Part shown: one piece after another, positions 7,550 through 14,861 of the stretch | Numbering within the stretch: position 1 is the stretch's first letter | Layout: every line of letters starts with the position of its first letter | Assembly (NCBI GenBank): GCA_026645375.1 | Contig: JAPFFX010000378.1 | Span: 1 to 23,424, forward strand | Origin: Citricoccus sp. WCRC_4 | GTDB taxonomy: Bacteria > Actinomycetota > Actinomycetes > Actinomycetales > Micrococcaceae | Length of the DNA: 23,424 nt | Direction: 5' to 3' | Position numbers and translations under genes: made by a program | The notes under the pieces: generated by a model | Database searches by the model: none | Told to the model about the DNA's origin: nothing | What the model saw: the letters and a program-made list of their open reading frames with translations, nothing else

Positions 7550-8482
7550 TCAGTTGGCCTCGGTGGCCTCGGGTGCCTCTGCGGCGGGCGTCTCGGCGGC
7601 CTCGGCGGCGGGCGTCTCGGCGGCAGGTGCCTCGGCGGCCTCGGCAGCCTCGACGTCCTGCTCCGCGGCCTGCTCGGTGACCGGCGCGGACTGGTCGGCG
7701 GCCTCGGCCTGCTGGGCGTTGTGCTGCTCGAGCAGTTCACGCTCCCACTCGGCCATGGGCTCCTCGGCGCCCTGGGAGCCGGACTTGCCCTGGTTGCGGG
7801 CGATGAGGCCCTCGGCCACGGCGTCGGCGATCACGCGGGTCAGCAGGTTGACGGAGCGGATGGCGTCGTCGTTGCCCGGGATCGGGTAGGTGACCTCGTC
7901 CGGGTCGCAGTTGGTGTCCAGGATGGCCACCACCGGGATGCCCAGCTTCTGGGCCTCGTCCACGGCCAGGTGCTCCTTCTTGGTGTCCACGATCCAGACC
8001 GCGGACGGGGTCCGGGTCATGTTGCGGATACCGCCGAGGTTGGACTCGAGCTTGGTCAGCTCGCGCTGCAGCAGGAGCAGTTCCTTCTTGGTGTGGCCCG
8101 AACCGGCGACGTCCTCGAAGTCGATCTCCTCGAGCTCCTTCATGCGCTGCACGCGCTTGGAGACCGTGGAGAAGTTGGTCAGCATGCCGCCGAGCCAGCG
8201 GTGGTTCACGTAGGGCATGCCCACGCGGGTGGCCTGCTCGGCGATGGCCTCCTGGCCCTGCTTCTTGGTGCCGACGAAGAGGATGGAGCCACCGTGGGCC
8301 ACGGTCTCCTTGACGAACTCGAAGGCCCGGTCGATGTAGGACAGGGACTGCTGCAGATCGATGATGTAGATGCCGTTGCGCTCGGTGAAGATGAAGCGCT
8401 TCATCTTGGGGTTCCAGCGGCGGGTCTGGTGTCCGAAGTGGACACCGGAATCGAGCAGCTGGCGCATGGTCACGACAGGCAT
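7550..8482 (-). CDS. rpsB: 30S ribosomal protein S2
   Basis: Structural protein of the small ribosomal subunit, required for S1 or mRNA docking in many bacteria. It starts MPVVTMRQLLDSGVHFGHQT with AAGGAG six bases before the ATG. The canonical segments TRRWNPKMKRFIFTERNGIY, the SILFVGTKKQ region, YVNHRWLGGMLTNF and PVVAILDTNCDPD are all present. The protein has 310 residues. The conserved domain ends near residue 255, and the last 55 are an Ala/Glu/Pro/Thr tail with repeated EAAE-type steps, an acidic extension common in Micrococcales. It heads the rpsB-tsf operon and has a long leader with two hairpins. Confidence 0.98.
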   Translation of the reverse strand: MPVVTMRQLLDSGVHFGHQTRRWNPKMKRFIFTERNGIYIIDLQQSLSYIDRAFEFVKETVAHGGSILFVGTKKQGQEAIAEQATRVGMPYVNHRWLGGMLTNFSTVSKRVQRMKELEEIDFEDVAGSGHTKKELLLLQRELTKLESNLGGIRNMTRTPSAVWIVDTKKEHLAVDEAQKLGIPVVAILDTNCDPDEVTYPIPGNDDAIRSVNLLTRVIADAVAEGLIARNQGKSGSQGAEEPMAEWERELLEQHNAQQAEAADQSAPVTEQAAEQDVEAAEAAEAPAAETPAAEAAETPAAEAPEATEAN

Positions 8483-8570
8483 GTCGCTCCTTCATGGGGG
8501 TTGTCGGTTGTCGACCGGCCGTGGTGGTCCGGTCCCTGGCATGGGCTGCGGGCGAACCCGGCGCCCCCGA

Positions 8571-8599
8571 CGCTGACCCGTCAGCGCACGCACGTGCGC
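8571..8599 (-). promoter_or_regulatory. Two adjoining hairpins in the rpsB leader
   Basis: CGCTGAC CC GTCAGCG (8571-8586) and GCGCACG CA CGTGCGC (8584-8599) are perfect inverted repeats. They share the bases 8584-8586, so the full stems cannot both form. They lie about 90-115 bases upstream of the rpsB start, inside the predicted leader RNA. S2 is known to repress its own mRNA in other bacteria, so a regulatory leader is plausible. No recognised RNA family is claimed. Confidence 0.35.
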
Positions 8600-8732
8600 G
8601 CCGGGACCGATGGTGGGGACCTGCCGTGCCGTGAGCGGAGCGGACTCCGCATGGCCGGCATCAGTCATGCGCGTAGTCAGTCGCGGGGCCCGATCGGGAT
8701 CTCTCCCGGGCAGGCACACAACTGCTGGGCCA

Positions 8733-8762
8733 ATCTTACCCCAGGCCGTTCCGTGGTCCGAA
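8733..8762 (-). promoter_or_regulatory. Candidate rpsB promoter
   Basis: On the minus strand, TTCGGA (8762-8757) and TAAGAT (8738-8733) are 18 bases apart, giving a leader of roughly 240 bases before rpsB. The whole gap 8483-8856 between rpsB and the M23 gene holds this promoter, the two leader hairpins, and no reading frame with coding character. Confidence 0.35.
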
Positions 8763-8856
8763 CCAGGACTGCACAGGGCACCGTCCTGGCGATGCCGTCC
8801 CCACCCGCACCGCCGGCCGGTGGCGGTCCCGACGGCGGCGCGGGAGCGTGGTGGTC

Positions 8857-9459
8857 ATGTCACCCCGGTTGTCCCGCGCCGATCGCCCCGCCCGCAGCGT
8901 CCGCCCCGGCCCGATGGCGGTGCCCGCCGCCGCGCTGGCCGTCCTGGCGCTGCTCACCCCGCCCGCGGCCGAGGCCGACACCGGTGGGCCCGGTCACTGG
9001 TCGGCACCCTCCCCCGCCACGGCGCCCTCGGCGGTGCTCCGCCCCTTCGATCCACCGACGGCCCCGTGGTCGTCGGGGCACCGCGGCGTGGACTGGGCCA
9101 GTCCGGGCGGTGACGTCGTGGCCCCGCGCGAGGGCACCATCCGGTTCGCGGGGCCGGTGGCCGGCCGCCACGTGATCACCGTGGCCCACCCGGACGGGAT
9201 GCTGTCCAGCCTCGAACCGGTCGGCCTGGCACCGGGGTTGGAGGTCGGCGACCGCATCGGAGCCGGGGAGCCGCTGGGCTCCGTCCAGGGCGGAGTGGAC
9301 CACTGCCCGGTCGAGTGCGTGCACTGGGGCGTGCGCATCCCCGACGGCTGGACCGTGCAGGGCGCCACGTGGGACCGCTACGTGGACCCGCTGGTCCTGC
9401 TGGGCCTGACCGGCCCCTCGGTGCTGTGGCCGGTCACGGGCGGTCCACCGGTTCCCTAG
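8857..9459 (+). CDS. Exported M23-fold (LytM-like) protein, probably catalytically altered
   Basis: A 200-residue secreted protein with an Arg-rich N-terminus and a hydrophobic signal segment (MAVPAAALAVLALL, about residues 20-33, cleaved near AEADT). A single M23 peptidase domain follows. Two zinc ligands are visible in HRGVDWASPGGDVVAP (H75, D79) and the third in CVHWGVRIP (H156). The residue that should be the first His of the HxH motif is C154, and the other catalytic His position appears as E120 in SSLEPV. The nearby C150 could pair with C154. Such EPV/CxHWG variants occur next to rpsB in other actinobacteria, so this is a subfamily rather than decay. It may bind peptidoglycan or activate another hydrolase. 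ATG 8857 is chosen from GGGAG ten bases upstream; GTG 8848 is also in frame. Confidence 0.85.
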   Translation: MSPRLSRADRPARSVRPGPMAVPAAALAVLALLTPPAAEADTGGPGHWSAPSPATAPSAVLRPFDPPTAPWSSGHRGVDWASPGGDVVAPREGTIRFAGPVAGRHVITVAHPDGMLSSLEPVGLAPGLEVGDRIGAGEPLGSVQGGVDHCPVECVHWGVRIPDGWTVQGATWDRYVDPLVLLGLTGPSVLWPVTGGPPVP

Positions 9460-10691
9460 GCCCCCGGGGACCGACGGCGGGCGATCGCGGTGGCCAGGTC
9501 CACCAGCGCACGGGCAGAGGCCTCCCAGGAGAACGTGGCGGCCTGGTCGACCGCCGCGCGGGACGCCGCCGCGAACACGGCCGGGTCCTCGAGCTCCCTG
9601 ATCCGGTCCGCCAGGAGGGACGGGGAGTCATCGGCGTCCGCGCCCGCCGCCTCACCGGCGGGCCCGAGGGGCACGAACCGGGCGGCGCCGCCGTCGGGCC
9701 CGCCGATCTCCCGGAAGATCTCGAGGTCGGAGACCACCACGGGAGTGCCCTGGGCCATCGCCTCGGCCACCGGGAGGCCGTAGCCCTCGGAGCGGGACAG
9801 GGTGACGAGGGCCGTGGCCGAGCGCAGCAGGCGGACGTACTCCTCGTCCGTGGTCCCCCGGTGGAAGACCAGGGCCCCGGCGGGTACCTGCGCAGCGGCC
9901 GCCACCCGGTGCAATTCCGCCTCGCGGGCCGCAGAGATCCTGGACAGCAGGTGCAGCCGGTATCCGGGGAGGCCGGAGAGGCCGCGGATGAGCGTCTCGA
10001 CGTTCTTGTAGTCCATGAACGAGCCCATGTAGACCAGGGACCGTTCGGGCCTCGCCTCCGGGTCGCGGGGGGCGGGCACGGGCTGCGGTGCGTTGCCGAT
10101 GATCCGGATCTCGCGGCTGGTGAGCCGGTGCCGCCGCATCATCCGGCGGCTCGTCTCGGAGACGGTGGCCACGGCGTCAGCCCGGTCGAGCACCAGCCGC
10201 TGGGGCCAGTAGGCCAGGTGGAAGGCGCGCCACAGCAACCGGACGGGGGTCGGCAGGTCGGCCGGCGGAGTGCGGTGCCGGTAGTAGATGAGGTCGTGCA
10301 GGGTGAGGATCAACCCGTACTCCCGGCCGACCGAGCCCATGGTCTGCATCGGGGAGAAGACCACGTCCGGCCGGTGCCGGTTCAGTGCGCGCGCGATGAA
10401 CGGCTCGGCCGGCGACGTCGGGTCCGCGGCCCGCACCCAGGGGATGCCACCGGGCAGCAGGGCGAGCTGGGCCTCGTCCGAGATGACCATGGTGACCTCG
10501 GCGAGCGGGGCGCAGGCCGCGATCAGGCTGGCGCCGTAACGCGAGATGCCGTCATGGAAGTCGGTGCGGGTGTACCGGGCGTCCATGAACAGGCGCAACG
10601 GGCGGAGGCCGGGTGACGCGGGCCCCTCGGCCGGGACGGGGGATAACACGCTCCTCAGGCTACCGGGAGAACCCGTCCGCCGGGGCCTCAT
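9456..10691 (-). CDS. Glycosyltransferase family 4 (GT-B) protein
   Basis: Retaining sugar transferase acting at the cytoplasmic membrane face, probably in envelope polysaccharide or glycolipid synthesis. Of about 411 residues, the N-terminal domain starts at LRLFMDARYTRTDFHDGISR and contains LTLHDLIYYRHR. The C-terminal donor-binding domain shows VYMGSFMDYKNVETLIRGL and the EX7E motif in SEGYGLPVAEAMAQGTPVVV. Donor and acceptor cannot be read. The start is uncertain: ATG 10691 and GTG 10709 are in frame, neither has a strong ribosome site, and the conserved fold begins some 30 residues in. A rare TTA codon occurs in this poorly conserved stretch. Its TAG stop interlocks with the M23 gene stop in the tetranucleotide CTAG. 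Confidence 0.88.
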   Translation of the reverse strand: MRPRRTGSPGSLRSVLSPVPAEGPASPGLRPLRLFMDARYTRTDFHDGISRYGASLIAACAPLAEVTMVISDEAQLALLPGGIPWVRAADPTSPAEPFIARALNRHRPDVVFSPMQTMGSVGREYGLILTLHDLIYYRHRTPPADLPTPVRLLWRAFHLAYWPQRLVLDRADAVATVSETSRRMMRRHRLTSREIRIIGNAPQPVPAPRDPEARPERSLVYMGSFMDYKNVETLIRGLSGLPGYRLHLLSRISAAREAELHRVAAAAQVPAGALVFHRGTTDEEYVRLLRSATALVTLSRSEGYGLPVAEAMAQGTPVVVSDLEIFREIGGPDGGAARFVPLGPAGEAAGADADDSPSLLADRIRELEDPAVFAAASRAAVDQAATFSWEASARALVDLATAIARRRSPGA

Positions 10692-10711
10692 CACGGTCCC
10701 ATAACTCACAG

Positions 10712-10747
10712 GTGACGAACCGATAACACTCGGTTACAGTTGGTCAC
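10712..10747 (+). promoter_or_regulatory. Candidate promoter with nested palindromes upstream of the SLH-NlpC/P60 gene
   Basis: GTGACG (10712-10717) and TACAGT (10735-10740) are exactly 17 bases apart. The spacer holds the inverted repeat AACCGA-TAACAC-TCGGTT (10718-10735). An outer pair GTGAC (10712-10716) and GTCAC (10743-10747) brackets the whole promoter. A dimeric regulator could occupy it. The predicted transcript has a leader of about 134 bases. Confidence 0.45.
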
Positions 10748-10880
10748 GGTCAGGCGGTCATTCGCCGGATCACTTGGAGTTATCCATTGCCCCGCACCGG
10801 GCACCACGCGCGCTTCCCTGGACTCATCGTCCTCGCGTTGGACAAGTAAACATCGCTCGCATCCAGCTGAGGGGACAACT

Positions 10881-11993
10881 GTGTCTACTTCCCAGAGCCG
10901 GGCCGGTCAGCGCCGGTCCGCCCGCACCCGATTCACCGCCGCCCTGGCCGGCGTCGCCACCGTGGCCGTCGCCGCCAGCGCGTCACTGGCCGGATCCGTG
11001 GCCTCGGCCGGCTCGGCCGCGGCTGCGTCCTGCCCCACGGGCAACGCCATCGCCTGGGTCCAGTGCGAGGGCATCGCGAGCGGCTACGCGAACGGCTCCT
11101 TCGGCGCTGACCGGCCCGTGACCCGCGCCGAGGTCGCCGCCATGATGTTCCGGCAGGTGAGCCCCAGCTACGTCCAGAACGGCCAGCAGTACTTCAACGA
11201 CGTACCGGCCGGCAAGTACTTCACCGAACCGGTGGCGTGGATGGCCCAGGCCGGCATCACCGGAGGCTACTCCGGACGCCTGTACGGCCCCAACAGGAAC
11301 ATCTCCCGCGGTGAGCTGGCCGCCTTCCTCTACCGGCTGGCCGGTTCCCCGGCGTCGTCGTCGACGGCCAGGTTCAAGGACATGAAGAACGGCCAGACGT
11401 TCTCGCAGCCGATCAACTGGATGGCCTCCAACAAGCTCATCTCCGGGTACAAGGACGGGACCTTCCGCCCGGGCCAGAACGTCACCCGCGGCGAGGTGGC
11501 CATCATGCTGAAGAACTCGAACCCGAAGGTCGCCGGTCGCGGCGATGTCCGCACGCCGCAGATGAACCCGCTCTCCGTCACGGTCGAGCGCGCGTCCTCG
11601 ACCACCACCGGGTGGAAGGGCAAGGCCATCGACTGGGCCACGGCCAAGGCGAAGAGCACCAAGACCTACTACCAGTACGGCGGCAACGGGCCGTACGCCT
11701 TCGACTGCTCCGGCTTCACCACCGGTGCCTTCGCCGCCGGCGGGGAGTCCCTGCCGCGGAACTCGAAGTCCCAGTACACCGCCGCGGAATCGAGGGTCCC
11801 GCTGTCCCAGGCCAAGCCCGGGGACCTCGTCTACTGGTCCAACAACGGTTCCGCCTCCGGCGTCTACCACGTGGCGATCGTCGTCGAGGGCGGCAAGATC
11901 GCCCACGCACGCAACCCCACCTCGGGCGTGACGCTCACGAACCTGCACTACAGCCCGGCCAACATGCTGCCGCAGGCCGGGCGCTTCGACTGA
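10881..11993 (+). CDS. Secreted peptidoglycan hydrolase with three SLH domains and a C-terminal NlpC/P60 domain
   Basis: A 370-residue exported cell-wall enzyme. A signal peptide covers about residues 1-49 (basic start, then Ala/Val-rich core, SAAAAS). Three S-layer-homology modules follow: about 51-97 (SGYANGSFGADRPVTRAEVA), 105-160 (GGYSGRLYGPNRNISRGELA) and 165-215 (SGYKDGTFRPGQNVTRGEVA). SLH modules anchor proteins to cell-wall polymers. The NlpC/P60 endopeptidase domain (about 240-370) carries the catalytic Cys in FDCSGFTTG (C276), His in VYHVAIVVE (H330) and a third polar residue H342 in IAHARNP. All three are intact, so it should cleave peptide stems of peptidoglycan. The GTG at 10881 is fixed by GAGGGG six bases upstream; the frame is open further upstream but that part is leader. 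Confidence 0.93.
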   Translation: MSTSQSRAGQRRSARTRFTAALAGVATVAVAASASLAGSVASAGSAAAASCPTGNAIAWVQCEGIASGYANGSFGADRPVTRAEVAAMMFRQVSPSYVQNGQQYFNDVPAGKYFTEPVAWMAQAGITGGYSGRLYGPNRNISRGELAAFLYRLAGSPASSSTARFKDMKNGQTFSQPINWMASNKLISGYKDGTFRPGQNVTRGEVAIMLKNSNPKVAGRGDVRTPQMNPLSVTVERASSTTTGWKGKAIDWATAKAKSTKTYYQYGGNGPYAFDCSGFTTGAFAAGGESLPRNSKSQYTAAESRVPLSQAKPGDLVYWSNNGSASGVYHVAIVVEGGKIAHARNPTSGVTLTNLHYSPANMLPQAGRFD

Positions 11994-11995
11994 GG

Positions 11996-12069
11996 TAGGG
12001 CGTGCGGGACTTGAACCCGCGACCCAGGGATTATGAGTCCCCTGCTCTGACCAACTGAGCTAACGCCCC
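11996..12069 (-). tRNA. tRNA with anticodon CAU (tRNA-Ile2 favoured over tRNA-Met)
   Basis: A complete 74-base cloverleaf: acceptor GGGGCGT/ACGCCCT, D arm GCTC/GAGC, anticodon stem GGGGA/TCCCT around loop CTCATAA (anticodon CAU), T arm GCGGG-TTCAAGT-CCCGC, discriminator A, no encoded CCA. The anticodon arm and variable region (CAGGGGACTCATAATCCCT) resemble tRNA-Ile whose C34 is modified to lysidine by TilS more than elongator tRNA-Met. The first acceptor pair is a G-U wobble. It ends two bases after the stop codon of the convergent SLH-NlpC/P60 gene. A TAGGAT box (12107-12102) upstream may be its -10, without a clear -35. Confidence 0.92.
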
Positions 12070-12149
12070 GCGGACCGGGGAAGCCGGTCTCACAGGGAAC
12101 CATCCTAGCGGCGCCCCGGCCCCCGGGCGCTGCGGCTCACCGGTCCGGT

Positions 12150-13589
12150 TCACCCGCGGGCGGCAACGGGCCCGATCACGGTCCGGCCGCCCTCGCGCAC
12201 CCAGTAGGAGCCGTCGGCGCGACGCTCGGCGCGGGTGGCGAAGCGGTACCGGAACGTCCGCACCCGGATGAGGGCGGGCCGGCGCCCGGCGAAGGGGTCG
12301 TGCCGCAGCAGGCGCAGCGTGGCGGGGTCGGCGGCCAGCAGCCGTGCCAGCAGGGCGAAGAACCAGCGCTGGTGGATCCCGGACAGCGGCAGGAACCACA
12401 TCATCCAGTCCAGGCGCAGGTGGTACGGGGCGAACTGCCGGGGACGGCGCCGCACGTCCCCGGGCTTGCCCCTGAACTCGTAGGCCTGCCAGCGGTCCTC
12501 GGAGGGTGGTGCGTCCTCGGTGCCCTCCTCCGACCCCTCGATGATCACCTCGATCCGGGTCTTCGTCACCGTGCCGAACGCGCCGTAGGCATTGCCGAGC
12601 TGCCAGCGGTTGAAGGAGGCGTTCATCAGTTGCCGGGACGAGAACAGGTTCCGCAGCGCCGGCACGGAGGCGACGACGATCCCCGCGCAGGCCGCCAGCA
12701 CGATCACCGTCCAGTACGGCGGTGGCTCCGCCGCGGTGTCCAGGTCCTCCGGCAGCACCGGGATCACGGCGTGGATCGCCCGGTCACCCAGGGCACCGCA
12801 GGCCAGGATGATCGTCGCCCAGTTCAGCCACGCATAGTTGCCCGTGGACACGAGCCACAGCTGGGTGAACACGATCACGGCGGCACCGATGGAGGCGACC
12901 GGCTGCGGCAGGAACAGCAGGAACGGCATCACCAGCTGGGTCCCGTGGTTGCCGATGACCTCGCAGCGGTGCCACCAGCGCGGCTTCAGGTGGGCCTGGC
13001 GGCTGAGCGGGTTGGGCATCGGCTGGGTCTGGTGGTGGTAGTCCATCGCGGTGAGGTCCCGCCACTCGGTCCCGCCGCGCAGCTTGATCATCCCGGCACC
13101 GAACTCTAGCCGGAACACCAGCCAGGCGATCAGCAGGATCACCGGCAGCAGCGGCGCCGACCGGTCAGAGCCCAGCAGCCCGGCCATCACCCCGGCCTCG
13201 AGCAGCAGCATCTCCCAGCCGAAGCCGTAGAACACCTGCCCGATGTTCACGATCGACATGTACAGCCCGTAGAGCACGAGGAATCCGGCCAGCGGCACCC
13301 AGGGCGGCCCGGACTGCGGGATCCCGGCCACGAGCGCGGCGGCCAGCACCATGCCCACGACGGCGACCCCCACCAGGCGCCGGTCCGTGTAGCCCCAGCG
13401 GCGGAAGACCGTGGGGCCGCGCTGCCGGCCGGCGGCCAGCACCGCGGTGGCGGGCAGCAGGCCGTGTTCCCCCAGCAGGGCCCGGAACTGGTTGAGGGTG
13501 GACCAGAACGCGATGAGGTACAGGACCGCCACCCCGCGCTGGACGATCTGGCGGGCCCATTCCGCATCGGTCGCGAGCCACCACTCCAC
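12150..13589 (-). CDS. Lipase maturation factor family membrane protein
   Basis: A 479-residue multi-pass membrane protein of the LMF1 family. In vertebrates LMF1 helps lipoprotein lipases fold in the ER; the role of bacterial members is unknown. The N-terminal two-thirds consist of hydrophobic helices, with a conserved loop FGAGMIKLRGGTEWRDLTAM near residue 165-185 followed by HHQTQPMPNPLS. The C-terminal part shows the family's most recognisable block: IEVIIEGSEEG, then YEFRGKPGDVRRRPRQFAPY and HLRLDWMMWFLPL. A basic tail with FRYRFATRAERRADGSYWVR ends it. Translation starts at GTG 13589 (EWWLATDAEW), with AGGA seven bases before. It is 72 bases downstream of the GT4 gene at 13662 and could be the last gene of that operon. 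Confidence 0.88.
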   Translation of the reverse strand: MEWWLATDAEWARQIVQRGVAVLYLIAFWSTLNQFRALLGEHGLLPATAVLAAGRQRGPTVFRRWGYTDRRLVGVAVVGMVLAAALVAGIPQSGPPWVPLAGFLVLYGLYMSIVNIGQVFYGFGWEMLLLEAGVMAGLLGSDRSAPLLPVILLIAWLVFRLEFGAGMIKLRGGTEWRDLTAMDYHHQTQPMPNPLSRQAHLKPRWWHRCEVIGNHGTQLVMPFLLFLPQPVASIGAAVIVFTQLWLVSTGNYAWLNWATIILACGALGDRAIHAVIPVLPEDLDTAAEPPPYWTVIVLAACAGIVVASVPALRNLFSSRQLMNASFNRWQLGNAYGAFGTVTKTRIEVIIEGSEEGTEDAPPSEDRWQAYEFRGKPGDVRRRPRQFAPYHLRLDWMMWFLPLSGIHQRWFFALLARLLAADPATLRLLRHDPFAGRRPALIRVRTFRYRFATRAERRADGSYWVREGGRTVIGPVAARG

Positions 13590-13661
13590 GGTGTGATCCT
13601 AGGCTCCGGCGGCGGCTCCCGGCACCTGCTGGCGAGCGCACCGGCGGCTCGGGGACGGCCG

Positions 13662-14861
13662 TCAGAGCAGGGCGCGGACCTCTTCGGGGGTGGCCCCCCG
13701 GTAGAGCCGCTCGAACAGGTCGATGGTCTTGTCCTGCGAGTGCCTCACGGCGCGGTCGTGGGAGGCACGCCCCATCCGGGCCCGCTCGTCGTCACACGCG
13801 GTCAGCACGGCGGTCAGCTTCTCGGCCAGGTCCTGTGGGGCGCCGGGGGTGAAGAGGTAGCCGTTGTCCCCGTCGGTGACCAGGTGGGGCAGCGCCAGGG
13901 CGTCGGCCAGCACCACCGGCTTGGAGGCACTCATGGCCTCGAGGGAGACCAGCGACTGCAGTTCCGCGGTCCCCGGCTGGCAGAAGACGTCGGCGCGCAG
14001 GTAGGCGGTGTGCAGCTCGGCGTCGGAGACGTGGCCGAGGAAGTGCACCCGCTCCCCCAGTCCCAGCTCCTCCACCAGGGCCCGCAGCGGCCCGCGCTGC
14101 TCGCCGTCTCCGACCACCTCGAGGTGGACATCGAGCTGCGGGTCCATCAGGCCGATGGCGCGGATCAGCACGTCCACGTTCTTCTCCACGGCCAGCCTGC
14201 CCACGAACAGCACCACCGGATGGCCGGGACGCTCCACGGTCTCACCCGGGGCGCACTCGTAGGCGGCGGAGTCGATGCCGTTGGAGATCGGCAGGACGTG
14301 GTCCAGGCCGGCATGCTCGGACATGGTCCTGGCGGCCAGCCCGGTCGGCGTGGTGACGGCGGCCGTCTTGCGCATCAACCGGCCCATGTCCCGCCAGGAG
14401 TTCTTCGAGACGATGTCCCGGAACCACTGCGGGAACGGCAGGAACGGCTCCAGGTTCTCCGGCATGAAGTGGTTGGTCGAGATGGTGCGGATCCGTCGCT
14501 TCTCGGCCTCGTTGATGGCCGCCTCGCCGATCATGTAGTGGCACTGCACGTGCACGACGTCCGGCTGGATCTCATCCAGCAGTGCCCCGGTGGACCTCCG
14601 GGCGTGCCACGGGAAGACCAGCCGGTAGTACTCGTGCGTGGGGGCCTTGACGGACTGCAGGCGGTGCACGGTCGCCTCGTCGTTGACCTGGACGGTGTCC
14701 GGCCCGGCGTCGTTGCGGGCCGCCATCACGTGCACCTCGTGGCCACGGGCGTGCAGGGCCCTGGCCAGGCGGAAGCAGAACACGGAGGCTCCGTTCACGT
14801 CCGGCGGATAGGTGTCCGCTGCGATGAGGACCTTGAGCGGGCGCTCCGATGATGCCGTCAC
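13662..14861 (-). CDS. Glycosyltransferase family 4, mannosyltransferase-like
   Basis: A 399-residue GT-B enzyme, probably modifying a membrane lipid or cell-envelope glycan. The N-terminal domain begins LKVLIAADTYPPDVNGAS and continues LARALHARGHEVHVMAA, the typical start of PimB-like mannosyltransferases. The donor domain has VVLFVGRLAVEKNVDVLIRA, VVGDGEQRGPL and the EX7E motif in ELQSLVSLE. The GTG at 14861 overlaps the transporter stop (GTGA, 14861-14858) and has AGGAG ten bases upstream, so the two are translationally coupled. With the CDP-alcohol transferase two genes up, it may build a glycosylated phospholipid such as a phosphatidylinositol mannoside or glycoglycerolipid. The actual acceptor is unknown. 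Confidence 0.9.
   Translation of the reverse strand: MTASSERPLKVLIAADTYPPDVNGASVFCFRLARALHARGHEVHVMAARNDAGPDTVQVNDEATVHRLQSVKAPTHEYYRLVFPWHARRSTGALLDEIQPDVVHVQCHYMIGEAAINEAEKRRIRTISTNHFMPENLEPFLPFPQWFRDIVSKNSWRDMGRLMRKTAAVTTPTGLAARTMSEHAGLDHVLPISNGIDSAAYECAPGETVERPGHPVVLFVGRLAVEKNVDVLIRAIGLMDPQLDVHLEVVGDGEQRGPLRALVEELGLGERVHFLGHVSDAELHTAYLRADVFCQPGTAELQSLVSLEAMSASKPVVLADALALPHLVTDGDNGYLFTPGAPQDLAEKLTAVLTACDDERARMGRASHDRAVRHSQDKTIDLFERLYRGATPEEVRALL

Noticed and set aside
10710..10880. Possible c-di-AMP (ydaO-type) riboswitch before the SLH-NlpC/P60 gene
   Set aside because: Such riboswitches precede cell-wall hydrolases in some actinobacteria, but the conserved sequence blocks were not found here.
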